Shown here: one piece after another, positions 53,930 through 64,000 of the stretch | How the letters are laid out: every line of letters starts with the position of its first letter | Position numbering within the stretch: the first letter of the stretch is position 1 | NCBI GenBank assembly: GCA_964036195.1 | Contig: OZ038460.1 | Location: 1,615,504 to 1,679,503 of the forward strand | Direction of reading: 5' to 3' | DNA from: Sphaerolaimus hirsutus | Taxonomy: Eukaryota; Nematoda; Chromadorea; Monhysterida; Sphaerolaimidae | Length of the DNA: 64,000 nt | Translations under genes and position numbers: made by a program | Notes under the pieces: model-generated | What the model was told of the DNA's origin: nothing | The model's database searches: none | Seen by the model: only the letters and a program-made list of their open reading frames with translations

Positions 53930-55300
53930 GTCCCAGATTTAATTGGGCAGACAAACTTTTGCCCTCCCTGCCTGGCACCTGACACGCCCGTCACGCCTGC
54001 CAGGCACCTGACACGACGTGCCCTCACTCGTGCCAGATTTGCCCGAAAAATGGCTAACGAGATTTAATTGTGAGGGCATGACAGACAAAACTGAAAAGAA
54101 AAGGAAATATCTGCCCTGTACCCTGGGGGTGCAGGGCAGACATAATTTACTACAAAAACGTACAAAAAAAACGTGAGAAAGCTTGACAGCCGGCCAAAAT
54201 TTGAAAATCGCCTAAAATATTTAAGTAAAGTACCGTATTACCTCGAAATACCCCCATGGGGGTTTATTATTTCGCCAGCAAAATTTGAGGGGGGGTTAAT
54301 TCGAGGGGGGGGGGGTGAATTCGAGGGTTTTTTTTATTATTTTGTCAGAAATTTTCGTGAAATTCATAGTAGAGAATACGCTTTTTCACACACAAAAATG
54401 GTCATAAACGCGACAAAAATAGGTAGTATTGGGACTATAGATGTATTTACATCTGTACACAAATGAGCGTATAAGTGTATCTGCAATGCTAATTAGTAGT
54501 AATAAGTACATCATGTACATCGCATACATGATGTACATCATTCGGGAGGGGGGGTATTTCGAGGGGGGGTTTATTATTTCCCCAGCCCATTTTGAGGGGG
54601 GGTTAATTCGAGGGGGGGGGGGGGGGGTGAATTCAAGGGGGGGGGGATAATTCGAGGTAATACGGTAGGTTAGTTTAAGCTCTATCTATGTATATAAACA
54701 AAAATAGCGATGTTGACGGTGAAAATTTGCATCCTTAACAAACTTTCACCTTCAAATTCGCCATTTTCAGCTACATAAATTGTTATTTACCTATTTTACT
54801 TGTATTAGTAGCGATTTCGAAATTTTGGCCAGCTGCCAAATTCACTTATTCCATTTTCCTTTTTCTTTTCGGGAGTAAAATCCCGCCAGACTCGCCCGTT
54901 GCGCCAGGCGCCTGACAGCTGCCGCCCGACACGCAATTGAATCTCAGTCTGCCTGGCAGTCGGGCGGCGGCTGTCAGGTGCCTGGCGCGAGGGCGGGTCG
55001 GGAGGGATTTTACTCCAGAAAAGAAAAAGAAAAATGGAAGATGTGAATTTGGCAGCCTGCCAAAATTTCGAAATCGCCATGAATACAATTTAAATAGGTA
55101 AATATCCATTTGCGTAGATGAAAATGGCGATTTTGTAAGTGAAAGTTTGTTAAGGCGCCAAATTTGAGCGGTTTTGAGGAAAAAAGGGGCGGGCGGGCGG
55201 ACGCGGGCATGCCTGTCCAATTAAATCTCGACTTGCCAGACACGCCCGTCATGTCCTCCCTCTCAGGGATAATCTGCCCAATTAAATATGGGGCCCGGTG
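53930..55300. repeat. Nested inverted repeats around CCAGGCGCCTGACA
   Basis: Outer sequences CCCAGATTTAATTGGGCAG and CTGCCCAATTAAATATGG are inverted. Inside are a TACCGTATTACCTCG element (54231-54667) and a strong fold-back at about 54811-55078 with TAAAATCCC and GGGATTTTACTCC arms around CAGGCGCCTGACAGC. Frames here are repeat shadows. Confidence 0.6.
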
Positions 55301-55718
55301 TATACCTAAATATATACTAGGGTGCAGTGATCCATCGAGAAATGTTTTTTTAAATAGTCGATAGGCGCGAGAAAAGTGCTATAGAAATCCGATATCCGGT
55401 GTGATTAACTATCAAGTTATGCCGATTATTTCGATGAAAATAAAAATTGGAATGTTGCCAAATTTTATTAAATACGCAACGAGTCCTGCATGCAAAAATA
55501 TGTGGTGTATTATGAGCGAAATGGAAAATCGTTTCGTAAACATTCGACAACGTTTTTTGTACTACATGTTAAAGCTGCTGATCAATATATTTTTCCACCA
55601 TGACATTTTTATACAGACCCTCGTCATGTGGAATTCTCCCCATGTCAAATAAGTTAACTGACAATTTACCGAGCGGTTCGCAATTAACGTTCCAAAAATG
55701 GGTTAATTTTAGAAAATA

Positions 55719-56365
55719 CAATTGAGGCGTTTAGTTCTAAAAGTCGACAAGTCCAAAATATGAAAAGTTTGCGTTAGGCCCGGAAACGTCATCTGGGGCT
55801 ACTCTCGCACATTTTTCATAATTTTCCATTAATTTTTTGACCTCACAAGCCCATATGGCATAGTGCCAGTTTTGACATTTTGTGAAAAATGCAAAAAAAT
55901 CAGCAAGAAGTCGACAAGTCCACTTAGTTTAGAGCAAGAAGTCGACAAGTCCATCCTCTTCATCTTTTTTTATGGGAAAAAATAGCAAGAAATGTGATAT
56001 GTCCGTCATGGACAGCTACTTGTAAAAGTCGACAAGTCCATAAATTGCCCATAAAGGAGAATCATCCAGGCCAGGAACAAAAATGTTTGTTAGTGAAAGA
56101 AGTCGACAAGTCCATTTCCCTCCCCAAAACAGTTTTGCTCTGTCCAAATGGAATTTTATGGAAACCCCATTTTTCACGTATACGTTGAGAGTAGGGGCTG
56201 AAAATTTGATACTTTATTGTCAATATTTGGAACTTAATGGTAGGCGCGAGAGCGCCAAATTGGACACGCAGGATGAACCTGCAATTGGATCGGAAACTTA
56301 AAATGCGATTTACTCAAAATCGCATTTTGTGGACTTGTCGACTTCTAGAAGTAGACGCCTCAATT
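55719..56365. mobile_element. Element with iterated GTCGACAAGTCC
   Basis: The ends are CAATTGAGGCGTTTAGTTCT and AGACGCCTCAATTG, inverted. The 12-mer GTCGACAAGTCC, usually preceded by AA, occurs five times in one orientation (about 55743, 55910, 55940, 56027, 56102) and once inverted near the right end (about 56333). The pattern resembles subterminal transposase-binding sites. No transposase is seen. Confidence 0.65.
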
Positions 56366-56599
56366 GAATCTGACCCAGGAAATCTCTCCAAAAATATAAT
56401 TTAATCCCTCCGAATAAAACGAGATAATAAAAACAAATAAATACATAAATGATATTTTTGTGTTCTTCTCATAAAATATATAATTCGATCAATCCCAAAC
56501 ACCCTCCGGGAAAATATAAATAAATATGATTTTTTTTACATTTCCGCAGATTAAAAAATTTTCCGTTATTTTTGGAACGCCATTCGCAATCACAATTTC

Positions 56600-57180
56600 A
56601 CAAAATCACGCCCACGTACCAGGGGCGGCCTCATTGTTGTGATTTAGCTCTAGGCAAAATACTTCACAGAGTAGCCAACATTTTGCTAAAGCCGACCGAT
56701 ACGTGAAACACTGTCTGGAGCGAAATTTAATTTGCCCGATGTTTTGTTTTGTCGGGCAGCCCGATTCATTGCGACCGAAATTGTACGTTTCCTGATTCGA
56801 GGTGATTTTGTTTCGTGGCTTCGATATCGATAGGTGTGCAAACGATATCGAAAATTGTGAAAATGCCAAATCTCGATATGGGTGTGTAGAGAAAGGTAGT
56901 GCAAAATATACAGCGCCACCAGCAGGAATTGAACCCACGGCTCTCCTTTAGAGCACGAGCGCGCTAGCCGCCATAACAAAACGTACATGCTGCAATGCAA
57001 TGCCCTTAAATGTACAAGATAGCTTCCTTGGCACGTGGCAAGGCAACCCTCCTTCAAAAACACATTAAATCTGGCGACAAATTATCTCTCGAAAATTAAC
57101 AATTCCAGACAAAACCATTCGGGCTGCCCGACAAAAAAAAACAATCGGGTAATTTGAATGCCGCCCCTGGCCCACTCCGA
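56600..57180 (-). repeat. tRNA-related SINE-like sequence in an inverted element
   Basis: On the minus strand near 56922-56985, TGGCGGCTAGCGCGC and GGTTCAATTCC resemble A and B boxes of a tRNA promoter with a CTCC/GGAG stem between. Outer segments (TTGTCGGGCAGCCCGATTCA and GGGCTGCCCGACAAAA) are inverted. CCCGACAA motifs also occur in the Amt introns near 20220 and 29930. It is a candidate tRNA-derived SINE; no terminal A-rich tail was identified. Confidence 0.35.
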
Positions 57181-57360
57181 ACACTAGCGCGTAGAGGGGC
57201 GGCAAGGCGCCGGTGCATTGAAGGCAGGCCCAGGCTATAAATGCCGATGTAGCTGCACCAAGAGTAGCCGGGAAGATTAGACCTGTGTGGGTTTGTGGGC
57301 GGTGTTTAAGTACACGGTAAATTAGTGACCATTATCATTTTTCAAAGTTTCATATTTACT

Positions 57361-57806
57361 ACCGTATTTCCTCGAAATACCCCCCCGGGGGGTGATTGTT
57401 TCATAGTGGTCCCGAGAGGGGGGGGGGGGGGGTATTTCGAGGGGGGGTTATTATTTCACAAGAAAATTTTAGAAAACCAAGTACGAAATTGTCGTCTGAA
57501 ATGTACGCAGACGTCGAAAAATGCCACAAAAACCGCATTTATAAGGTTCTGTAGACTAATATTAGTATGTAGGTGGTATGTACACTGTTCTAACGTGACA
57601 CCGACATTGTTTTAACGTGTGTTCTGCAGTACACAGAACACAAACTACAGTTATTGTCATGTACGTTCCCTTTACACTCAATTTGGGGGGGGGGGGTATT
57701 TCGAGGGGGGGTGATTGTTTCATAGTGGTCTTGAGAGGGGGGGGGGGGGTCAAACGAGGGGTGGGGGTATTTCGAGGGGGGGGGGTATTTCGAGGAAATA
57801 CGGTAT
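57361..57806. mobile_element. TACCGTATTTCCTCG fold-back element
   Basis: The ends are ACCGTATTTCCTCGAAATAC and TTTCGAGGAAATACGGTA. Nearly the same as 39328-39783, apart from poly-G length. Confidence 0.75.
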
Positions 57807-58070
57807 GTAATTTTTATTACTACTATTACAATGTAGTTTCATATTTACTATTTACTAAGGCAGTGAAGTGTACATATTACTATATGAGTGCACACGTGCC
57901 AATTTTCAGATAATTTGTGCTTGTCGCTCATACGCGCACTTCCTGTTGTCGCAGGCGTATTGCGGCTGCGATTAAGCATGCTAATTTATCACACTTAAGC
58001 ATGCAATTATATAAAAAAGATTAAAAAATTCATCGATGTGAATACGTTGACGTACAACTTTGTAACAGTA

Positions 58071-58230
58071 TTAGGGTTCAAACGGGACCGCGGTCCCGGT
58101 ACATGGTTCGGCAAAAAGTCGGGACTGGGCCGGTCCCGGTCCCGGTCCCGACACCCCAGTCCCGGTCCCGACATTAGAAAATTTCTGGTCCCGGTCCCGG
58201 TCCGAAAAACTGGTCCCGTTTGAACCCTAA
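58071..58230. mobile_element. TTAGGGTTCAAACGGGACC MITE, best preserved copy
   Basis: The termini TTAGGGTTCAAACGGGACC and GGTCCCGTTTGAACCCTAA are exactly inverted over 19 bp. The core is built from GGTCCCGGTCCCG. It defines the family seen at 1310, 1547 and 11061. Confidence 0.85.
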
Positions 58231-59004
58231 ACAGTATACCGTATTACCTCGAATTAACCCCCCTAAAATTTGGTTAAGGAAATAATAGACCGCCCCTCGA
58301 ACTATCCCCCCTCAAATTTTGCTGGCGAAATCAGGAACGTTGACGAAATCCAGAATTTTGGAGCGGGGGAGTGCTGCTTGTTTACGGAGCCCGGCGAACG
58401 GGGGGGGGCTCAGCCCCCCCCTACATGTTTACCTACATGGTGGCGGAATGACGTCATGGCACTGGCGCCATTCTTAGGAGCCACGCCATGGCGCCATTGG
58501 CGTTGGCGCCAAAAATCGCTTATATGTATGTAAATATACATACATGCGACAACCCCGCCATCTCGTGTATTTATGAGAAAATTGAGGGTACAGGGCCGAT
58601 TTTGTCATATTTTTTGCAGTATACGTTCAAAAGTGGTACTGAAAGTTGCATTTTCAGCTACTTTTTCACGTCTCCCTTGGAGGGGGGCCCCTTGGATGCG
58701 TCCTTGGGCGAAATAATAAATATTTATAATTATATAAAATATTTCGAGGTAATACAGTAATAGACTTTTTAAAGCGCATGCATTAAATATTTTGACACAC
58801 TTCCAGCACGAACCACGCATACAAGGTGTAAAATCACTGGAGTACCTACGTGAAATCATAAATGATTAAATGGTTTAGCCAAGTTAAAAGCGAACCTATA
58901 AGTGACAAGCATTAGCACATGACCTATGCCTTCTTTTGACTTACCAGTTTATGATCACTTATCCACCTATTACTCAATTACCACCAATTGTGGGCGGGGC
59001 TTAC

Positions 59005-59132
59005 CTGCGGCAGCGAGCGACAAGGCGCACCAGAGGGTCCACTTCTGTCTGTTCATGGCCACCAAGCACACTACCGCGGCGCACACATGCGCCACCAGCG
59101 ACGAAACAAGCACCCAGAAAAAGATGTACCAC
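59005..59132 (-). CDS. Single exon of a TMEM170-like membrane protein
   Basis: The 128-bp exon has an acceptor TCCGCACGCAG and a donor GTAAGC, phase 1 at both ends, and 42 open codons. The translation starts WYIFFWVLVSSLVAHV, continues as a hydrophobic helix, then NRQKWTLWCALSLAAA. The pattern W-Y-x-x-F-x-W-x-L-V-S-S-L-x-x-H-V-x-A followed by a short charged loop and a second helix is what I recall for TMEM170A/B, small ER/nuclear-envelope membrane proteins. Neighbouring exons were not found: upstream lies a gap at 59910, downstream lie repeats. The assignment rests on one exon. Confidence 0.5.
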
Positions 59133-59544
59133 CTGCGTGCGGAAGTACATATTTTTTATGTAGTGAAAATACACTGAATTGCACCCCGGGCAGGGACGTA
59201 GCCAGTCAGCGGGGGCAGGGGAGAGGGCGGATTGTATACGGAGCCTGGCGAACGGGGGGGGGGCGGCCCCCTCCTAATATTAAACCCCTCTAGTAAAGAA
59301 ATCGTGCCATGGCGCCGGCGCCATTCGTAGGCGCAACTGGCGTTGGCATTGGCGCCAAACACCGCTGTATACGTCTGTATTTACAGGCATATACATCGAC
59401 GTGAAGAGGACTTCAGTGAAGTCCTTGAAAACAGGCATAAAAGCACATATTCCCAGGACGCAATTTCACACGGGGATGGTCCGGCCGTAAAGTAAACCCG
59501 GCCGTAAAGTAGAGGGTGCTACTTTAGGCCGGGCATCATTACGG

Positions 59545-59824
59545 CAGAGTTGTTTAAAGTACTGAACTTTTCCAACGTAAACTATTTTTTTTAGTCACAC
59601 CTGAATACAGAAAACGTAAAGTAAAAAGTTTCTACTTTTACGCTGCGTAAAAGGTGAGTAAGGGTAAATATCTGTAAATGCTCGTTTTCTGTACTCGCGT
59701 ACTTTCAAAAAGTACGCGAGTAACTGAGTACCGGTATTTTGTCGGGACGGAACGTAAACGTATTTACGCAGCACTCGAGTATACGTATTTATCGAGTAAA
59801 CGTAAATACGTTTGTACAACTATG
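59545..59824. mobile_element. hAT-type element, CAGAGTTG family
   Basis: The termini are CAGAGTTGTT and CAACTATG. The flanks CATTACGG and CATTACAG match in 7 of 8 bases. It has GTAAACGTATTTACG subterminal motifs. Confidence 0.7.
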
Positions 59825-59909
59825 CATTACAGCCGGATTTAGTTTACGGCCGAGATCTCGTCATTTCACACACTTAGATCAAAAGTAGGTAAATCCGGCA
59901 CCAAATAAG

Positions 59910-60109
59910 NNNNNNNNNNNNNNNNNNNNNNNNNNNNNNNNNNNNNNNNNNNNNNNNNNNNNNNNNNNNNNNNNNNNNNNNNNNNNNNNNNNNNNNNNNN
60001 NNNNNNNNNNNNNNNNNNNNNNNNNNNNNNNNNNNNNNNNNNNNNNNNNNNNNNNNNNNNNNNNNNNNNNNNNNNNNNNNNNNNNNNNNNNNNNNNNNNN
60101 NNNNNNNNN
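59910..60109. other. Assembly gap (200 N)
   Basis: Placeholder gap. The contig on its right starts with sequence already present at about 35449 in the previous contig, which suggests redundant haplotype contigs. Confidence 0.98.
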
Positions 60110-60902
60110 CCAATTGGAACGGCGCACACTAGTTAACATAATTTCTAAACTAAAAATTAAGTCTATAAAAAACAGCTTACACGCATTTACATTGACCAGG
60201 ATGAGATGTCTGTCAACTCAACTGCAGTTGACTGACATAAAAATAGTCCACGCCGGTCAGGGGTCTGGTAGGGGGGGGGGGGGGTTACCCCCCAAACGCT
60301 CCAGCTATCTATCTATCCCGGATGCCGCTCAGCTATCTATCTATCCCGAGGCAAATTTTTTGGCTACTATCCGCTGAACCCCCCCCCCCCCCAAATCGCC
60401 AGCTATCTATCTATCCTGGAGCGATTTTTGAGAAATTTACCCTAATTTTCACTCAAAATCGCTACTTTTCATACCTATTTATATATTTTCACCGTCAAAT
60501 TATCAATGTGTATGTCTTATCGCACATTTTCAGCTATTTTTAGCTATTTATGTGCTTATGTACCTATTTGTACCTACTCTCAACCTATTTTTAGCTTTGT
60601 TTCACCTATTTTTAGCGATTTTTTCCCATTTTTGACTTCTAAACCTCAAAATAGCCTATATATTGAAACCCCCCAACCCCCCCAGATTTTTTTTCAGCTA
60701 TCTATCCCTTTCAGCTATGTAGCGATTTACTATCTATCTGAACCCCCGCTGGGGTCCAAATCTACAAGACTCCTGACGCCAGTAAACTTGAGCTGATTTT
60801 CATCTTTGTGCGAATTCAGCAAGAGGCCAAGCGACAGAAAAAACAGCAAGTGCTAAATGAACTTATAGATGTCAACTAAATGTCAACCAAATGTTAACTC
60901 AC

Positions 60903-61137
60903 CAATAGTCACGTCAACTACATTCTTCACCATAATATTAGCCGCGTTCTTATAAGACACCGAGCCAGCCTCCAACAGCCCAAATCCACTCTGCATGGTC
61001 AATATCAAGAACGCGTTGGCAAGTATCCAAGCGGCGTCGTCTTTTCCCATGTACTCGGTAGCGAAATCTGCCGCGCTGCCGTTCATGGCGCCCGATGTGC
61101 CGTTGCCGCGCGACGCCAAGGGACGTTGGCGCGACAT
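60903..61137 (-). CDS. AMT: Amt ammonium transporter exon 1, second occurrence
   Basis: The 235-bp exon, start ATG at 61135-61137 and GTGAGT donor at its end, encodes the same 78 residues plus one base as 36219-36453 (DDAAWILANAFLILTMQSGF, then LLEAGSVSYKNAANIM). Phase 1 at the donor fits exon 2 at 22916, which would read TIG-GMVYWAVGYGL. Since the contig with exons 2-13 has no exon 1, this one or the copy at 36219 is its partner. The N-terminus (MSRQRPLASRGNGTSG) is basic and probably extracellular. Confidence 0.85.
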
Positions 61138-61346
61138 TTTTTTTGGGGGGCGGGGGGGGGGGTAGGGATAGGAGGATAGGGGGGGGGGGGTTGGAGGGAC
61201 TAGTAGGGTGTGGTGATTGGGTGTCCTTGGGCGGCTAGCTGTTCATGTCCTGGGACAGGTTCTGGTGGTGGTTTCGCACCCTGTAAATTGCCAGGTAAAA
61301 AGTTGAAGTTAAAAATCTCAAGTAAAATCTCAGACAAATTTGTCAA

Positions 61347-63175
61347 ATCTCATAAAAAATGGCTAACGCCAACAAAAAGTGGACACTGCACCAATGTATT
61401 GCTGTCAGGTGTATGCATTTGAACGCAGAAAAGAAGTATATCACTTACTGTCCTACAGTGCATCTGTCAGTTTGAGCTCTGAAAAGGAGTATATCACCTG
61501 ATGTTACATAATGTGGTTGAGCTCTTAAAAGAAGTACACTACCGTGCAGAATAGTTGAGACTTTTTGCGCTGCATGATTTATCTTGCCAGAATTTCGAAA
61601 TGGTCGATATGCAAAACATTTGGATACTATACATGGGTACCCTGGGGGGTCGACTACGCATGCCTGGGATGACTGCCCCTCAAGTTCAAATCTGCGTATA
61701 TTCCTAGTGTACAAACATGTTAACTCAGTTTGTTCATGTTTCAGAATAGTTGAGACTTTTCTTGTTTTGGGCAGTAGCAATTCATGATCTCACTTAAAGT
61801 CTAGATCCAATTCCGATGTTCATTTTTTACAAAATTTTCACCATGGCAACTGCTTGCCTGCATCACTGAGCTCTGTGTGCAGCAAGAAACATTCTAAGCA
61901 TGAACAGCATATGGCAATGCATAAATGGAAATGTGGCATTTATTTATTTTTGCTGCAGTTTTGCATCCATTGCCAGCAACTCAGAAATGGGGGTAGGCAT
62001 ACTACTGAGTGGGGCTATTTGATGTGTAAATTTGAGGTTTTGGCTTTGCTCTATTAGGGAGAAAAGTTGGCCCAACTGTGAATGAGTAATTATTAATGCA
62101 ATTATTTTGGATGGAATGAAGATGGAAGTTTGTAAGTGCTATAACTTTTGATTGGAAAGAGATATTGAAAAAACGTTTTTGTCATGATAATTCTCTCTGA
62201 CTAAAGTATGTTATAGACTGTTTAATAACCAAAATTTCATGCTGCAAACCCCAGTAAAATAAGCATAAAATATTTAGACACCATTGAATTTTTTTGAAGT
62301 GCCATAACTTTTGATTGGAATTAGATATTGAACTCATTTTGTTTTAAATGAATCCTCGTTGTCTAAAGTATATGATAGCATGTTAAAAAATTATTTTTTT
62401 CATGTTCAAAAACTGGGTCAAATTGACATACGGAATTTAGACATCACTAAACCGACCACAAAAAAGAATCTGCAGGCTGTCCCGATAATTTTAAGTGTTG
62501 AATGATTCAAATCAGCCCAGAAATGATTGAGTTATTAAGCTTCAAAGACACTCATCCAGATTGCCCATTTTTTGTATATTTTTTGAACATCTTTTTATAG
62601 ACCTCCCTTATCTCGGGCCTGGGAGATTATTTGAGCAAACAAAATTTTTTCGTAGTAGCCCCAACATCAAACCCCAACATAGTCAAATGGCATCAAAATT
62701 GGACAAGGGACAAGAAATTGGGAAGCAAAAAAAGTGCGGTGGACCCCAGCCTACTGTTTCTCTATGTGTGAAAAGTCTCAACTATTCTGCACGGTAGTGT
62801 ATATTAGAGGTTTCTTCAAGGAACAGTGGTGAAAACTAGTACAATTTCACCCAACTTTATCAGACCAGCGTGAGCTCTGTGGAAGTGATGCACACTTCAG
62901 ACATACAAAAAGCTCACGCTGGTGTGATAAAGTTGGGTGAAATTGTACTACATTTCACCACTGTTCCTTGAAGAAACCTCTAATATACTTCTTTTAAGAG
63001 CTCAACCACACTATGTAACATCAGGTGATATACTCCTTTTCAGAGCTCAAACTGACAGACGTACTGTAGGATAGTAAGTGATATACTTCTTTTCTGCATT
63101 CAAATGCATACACCTGACGGCAATACATTGGTGCAGTGTCCACTTTTTGTTGGCGTTAGCCGTTTTTTATGAGAT
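61347..63175. mobile_element. 1.8-kb palindromic element with nested palindrome
   Basis: The left arm begins ATCTCATAAAAAATGGCTAA and continues through about 210 bp (AAGTGGACACTGCACCAATG, AGCTCTGAAAAGGAGTATAT). The right arm is its inverse, ending GCCGTTTTTTATGAGAT. Inside, near 62801-62987, is a second near-perfect palindrome with TTAGAGGTTTCTTCAAGGAA arms. The centre is AT-rich and without a convincing ORF. It interrupts the GGCAGTCCC-family element upstream of Amt exon 1 relative to the copy at 36581. Confidence 0.75.
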
Positions 63176-63199
63176 ATACTTCTTTTGGGGGGCCACAGG

Positions 63200-64000
63200 C
63201 CCACTAAGATATCTCTTTATTATTATATAAACAATGATGTCATGATTCAGAAAACTTTATAATGTGTGCTCCACAGAGTATAACATAAAATTAAAAATCA
63301 ACCAAAAATAAAAATTAAAAAAATAAAATAGATAAAGAATTTTTTAATAGAAAAAATTATAAAAATCATCTATAAATGAATAAAAAAATAAATATAATTG
63401 AAAAAAATGTAAAACAAAACAAACAATTTTATGAAAAAAGTTAAATACAGTAAACAGTAAAAAAAAACAGTAAAATAATAACATTTTTAAAAATAGTTAA
63501 ATTTTACATAAATTACATTAAAATACTATTTACAGAATTTAAATACTAAAAATTACAAAATACTATTTAAAAGTCAAATACAAATACAAATAAACAGAAT
63601 GAAAAAAATCAAATTTAAAAAAAATGATTGAATGTTAGATAAAAATGAGATTAAAATGCTAAAAATGACAACAGAACATGAAAAAATAAAATTGTAATAA
63701 AAAATAAACATTTAAAAAGTAATAAATAAAATAGATACAATAATAAAATACAAATAATAAAAAATTGATTAAAAGATAAATGAATAAAGCATTGAAAAAT
63801 ACAAGCATTGAAAAAAGTTGAAAAAATAATTCAATAAAAATATAAAAAATGATAAAATAAAATGTACACAAATAAAAGTATATAAGCAACAAAAAAATTT
63901 TATATAAATATAAATGAAATATAATAAATATCATGATGAAATTTAAAAAAAAAAAAATTTAAAAAATAAAACATAATTAGAAAATATGATAAACTTATTC
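63200..64000. repeat. A-rich low-complexity sequence
   Basis: Around 800 bp composed mostly of AAATAAAATA-like words on the plus strand. The 91-codon minus-strand frame is a by-product of T-rich codons. Nothing else is seen. Confidence 0.7.

Noticed and set aside
63659..63934. 91-codon minus-strand frame, hydrophobic
   Set aside because: Composed of Phe, Tyr, Ile and Leu from T-rich low-complexity DNA; not a membrane protein gene.

Overview
This is a eukaryotic window, and the gene content points to an invertebrate animal: split genes, a signal peptide fused to a Cys-rich and a metallo-beta-lactamase domain, an animal-type Amt ammonium transporter, and a LINE fragment. I cannot name the species. 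Most of the sequence is repeats, mainly fold-back and TIR (MITE-like) elements, many nested, some with clean 8-bp target duplications of the hAT type. Three runs of exactly 200 N (14299-14498, 27669-27868, 59910-60109) are scaffold gaps, so the window consists of four contigs.

Contig 1 (1-14298) carries two tandem plus-strand paralogues of a secreted MBLAC1-like metallo-hydrolase. Copy A (235-5975) has lost its first exons off the left edge. Copy B (9120-12352) is complete: nine exons and 353 codons with all five metal-ligand motifs. A fragment of a third copy (7904-8054) lies between them.

Contig 2 (14499-27668) carries exons 2-13 of an Amt ammonium transporter on the minus strand (14531-22916). 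Five of its introns are themselves inverted-repeat elements flanked by short direct repeats. Three of these fit the protein family exactly only if the intron ends in TG instead of AG. This is the most unusual feature of the window. A tandem array of about 635-bp fold-back units follows.

Contig 3 (27869-59909) begins with a second, partial Amt copy (exons 9 to 4, then exon 1; exons 2-3 absent). It differs from the first by element insertions, one of them with a demonstrable empty site in the other copy. After that come many repeats, a two-exon gene I do not recognise (45174-45961), a truncated LINE (46004-47063), a tRNA-like sequence inside a fold-back element, and one exon resembling TMEM170. 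Contig 4 (60110-64000) repeats Amt exon 1 with the same flank, then holds a 1.8-kb palindrome and A-rich sequence. The simplest reading is that contigs 2 and 4 are one haplotype or paralogue and contig 3 is the other, scaffolded in series.
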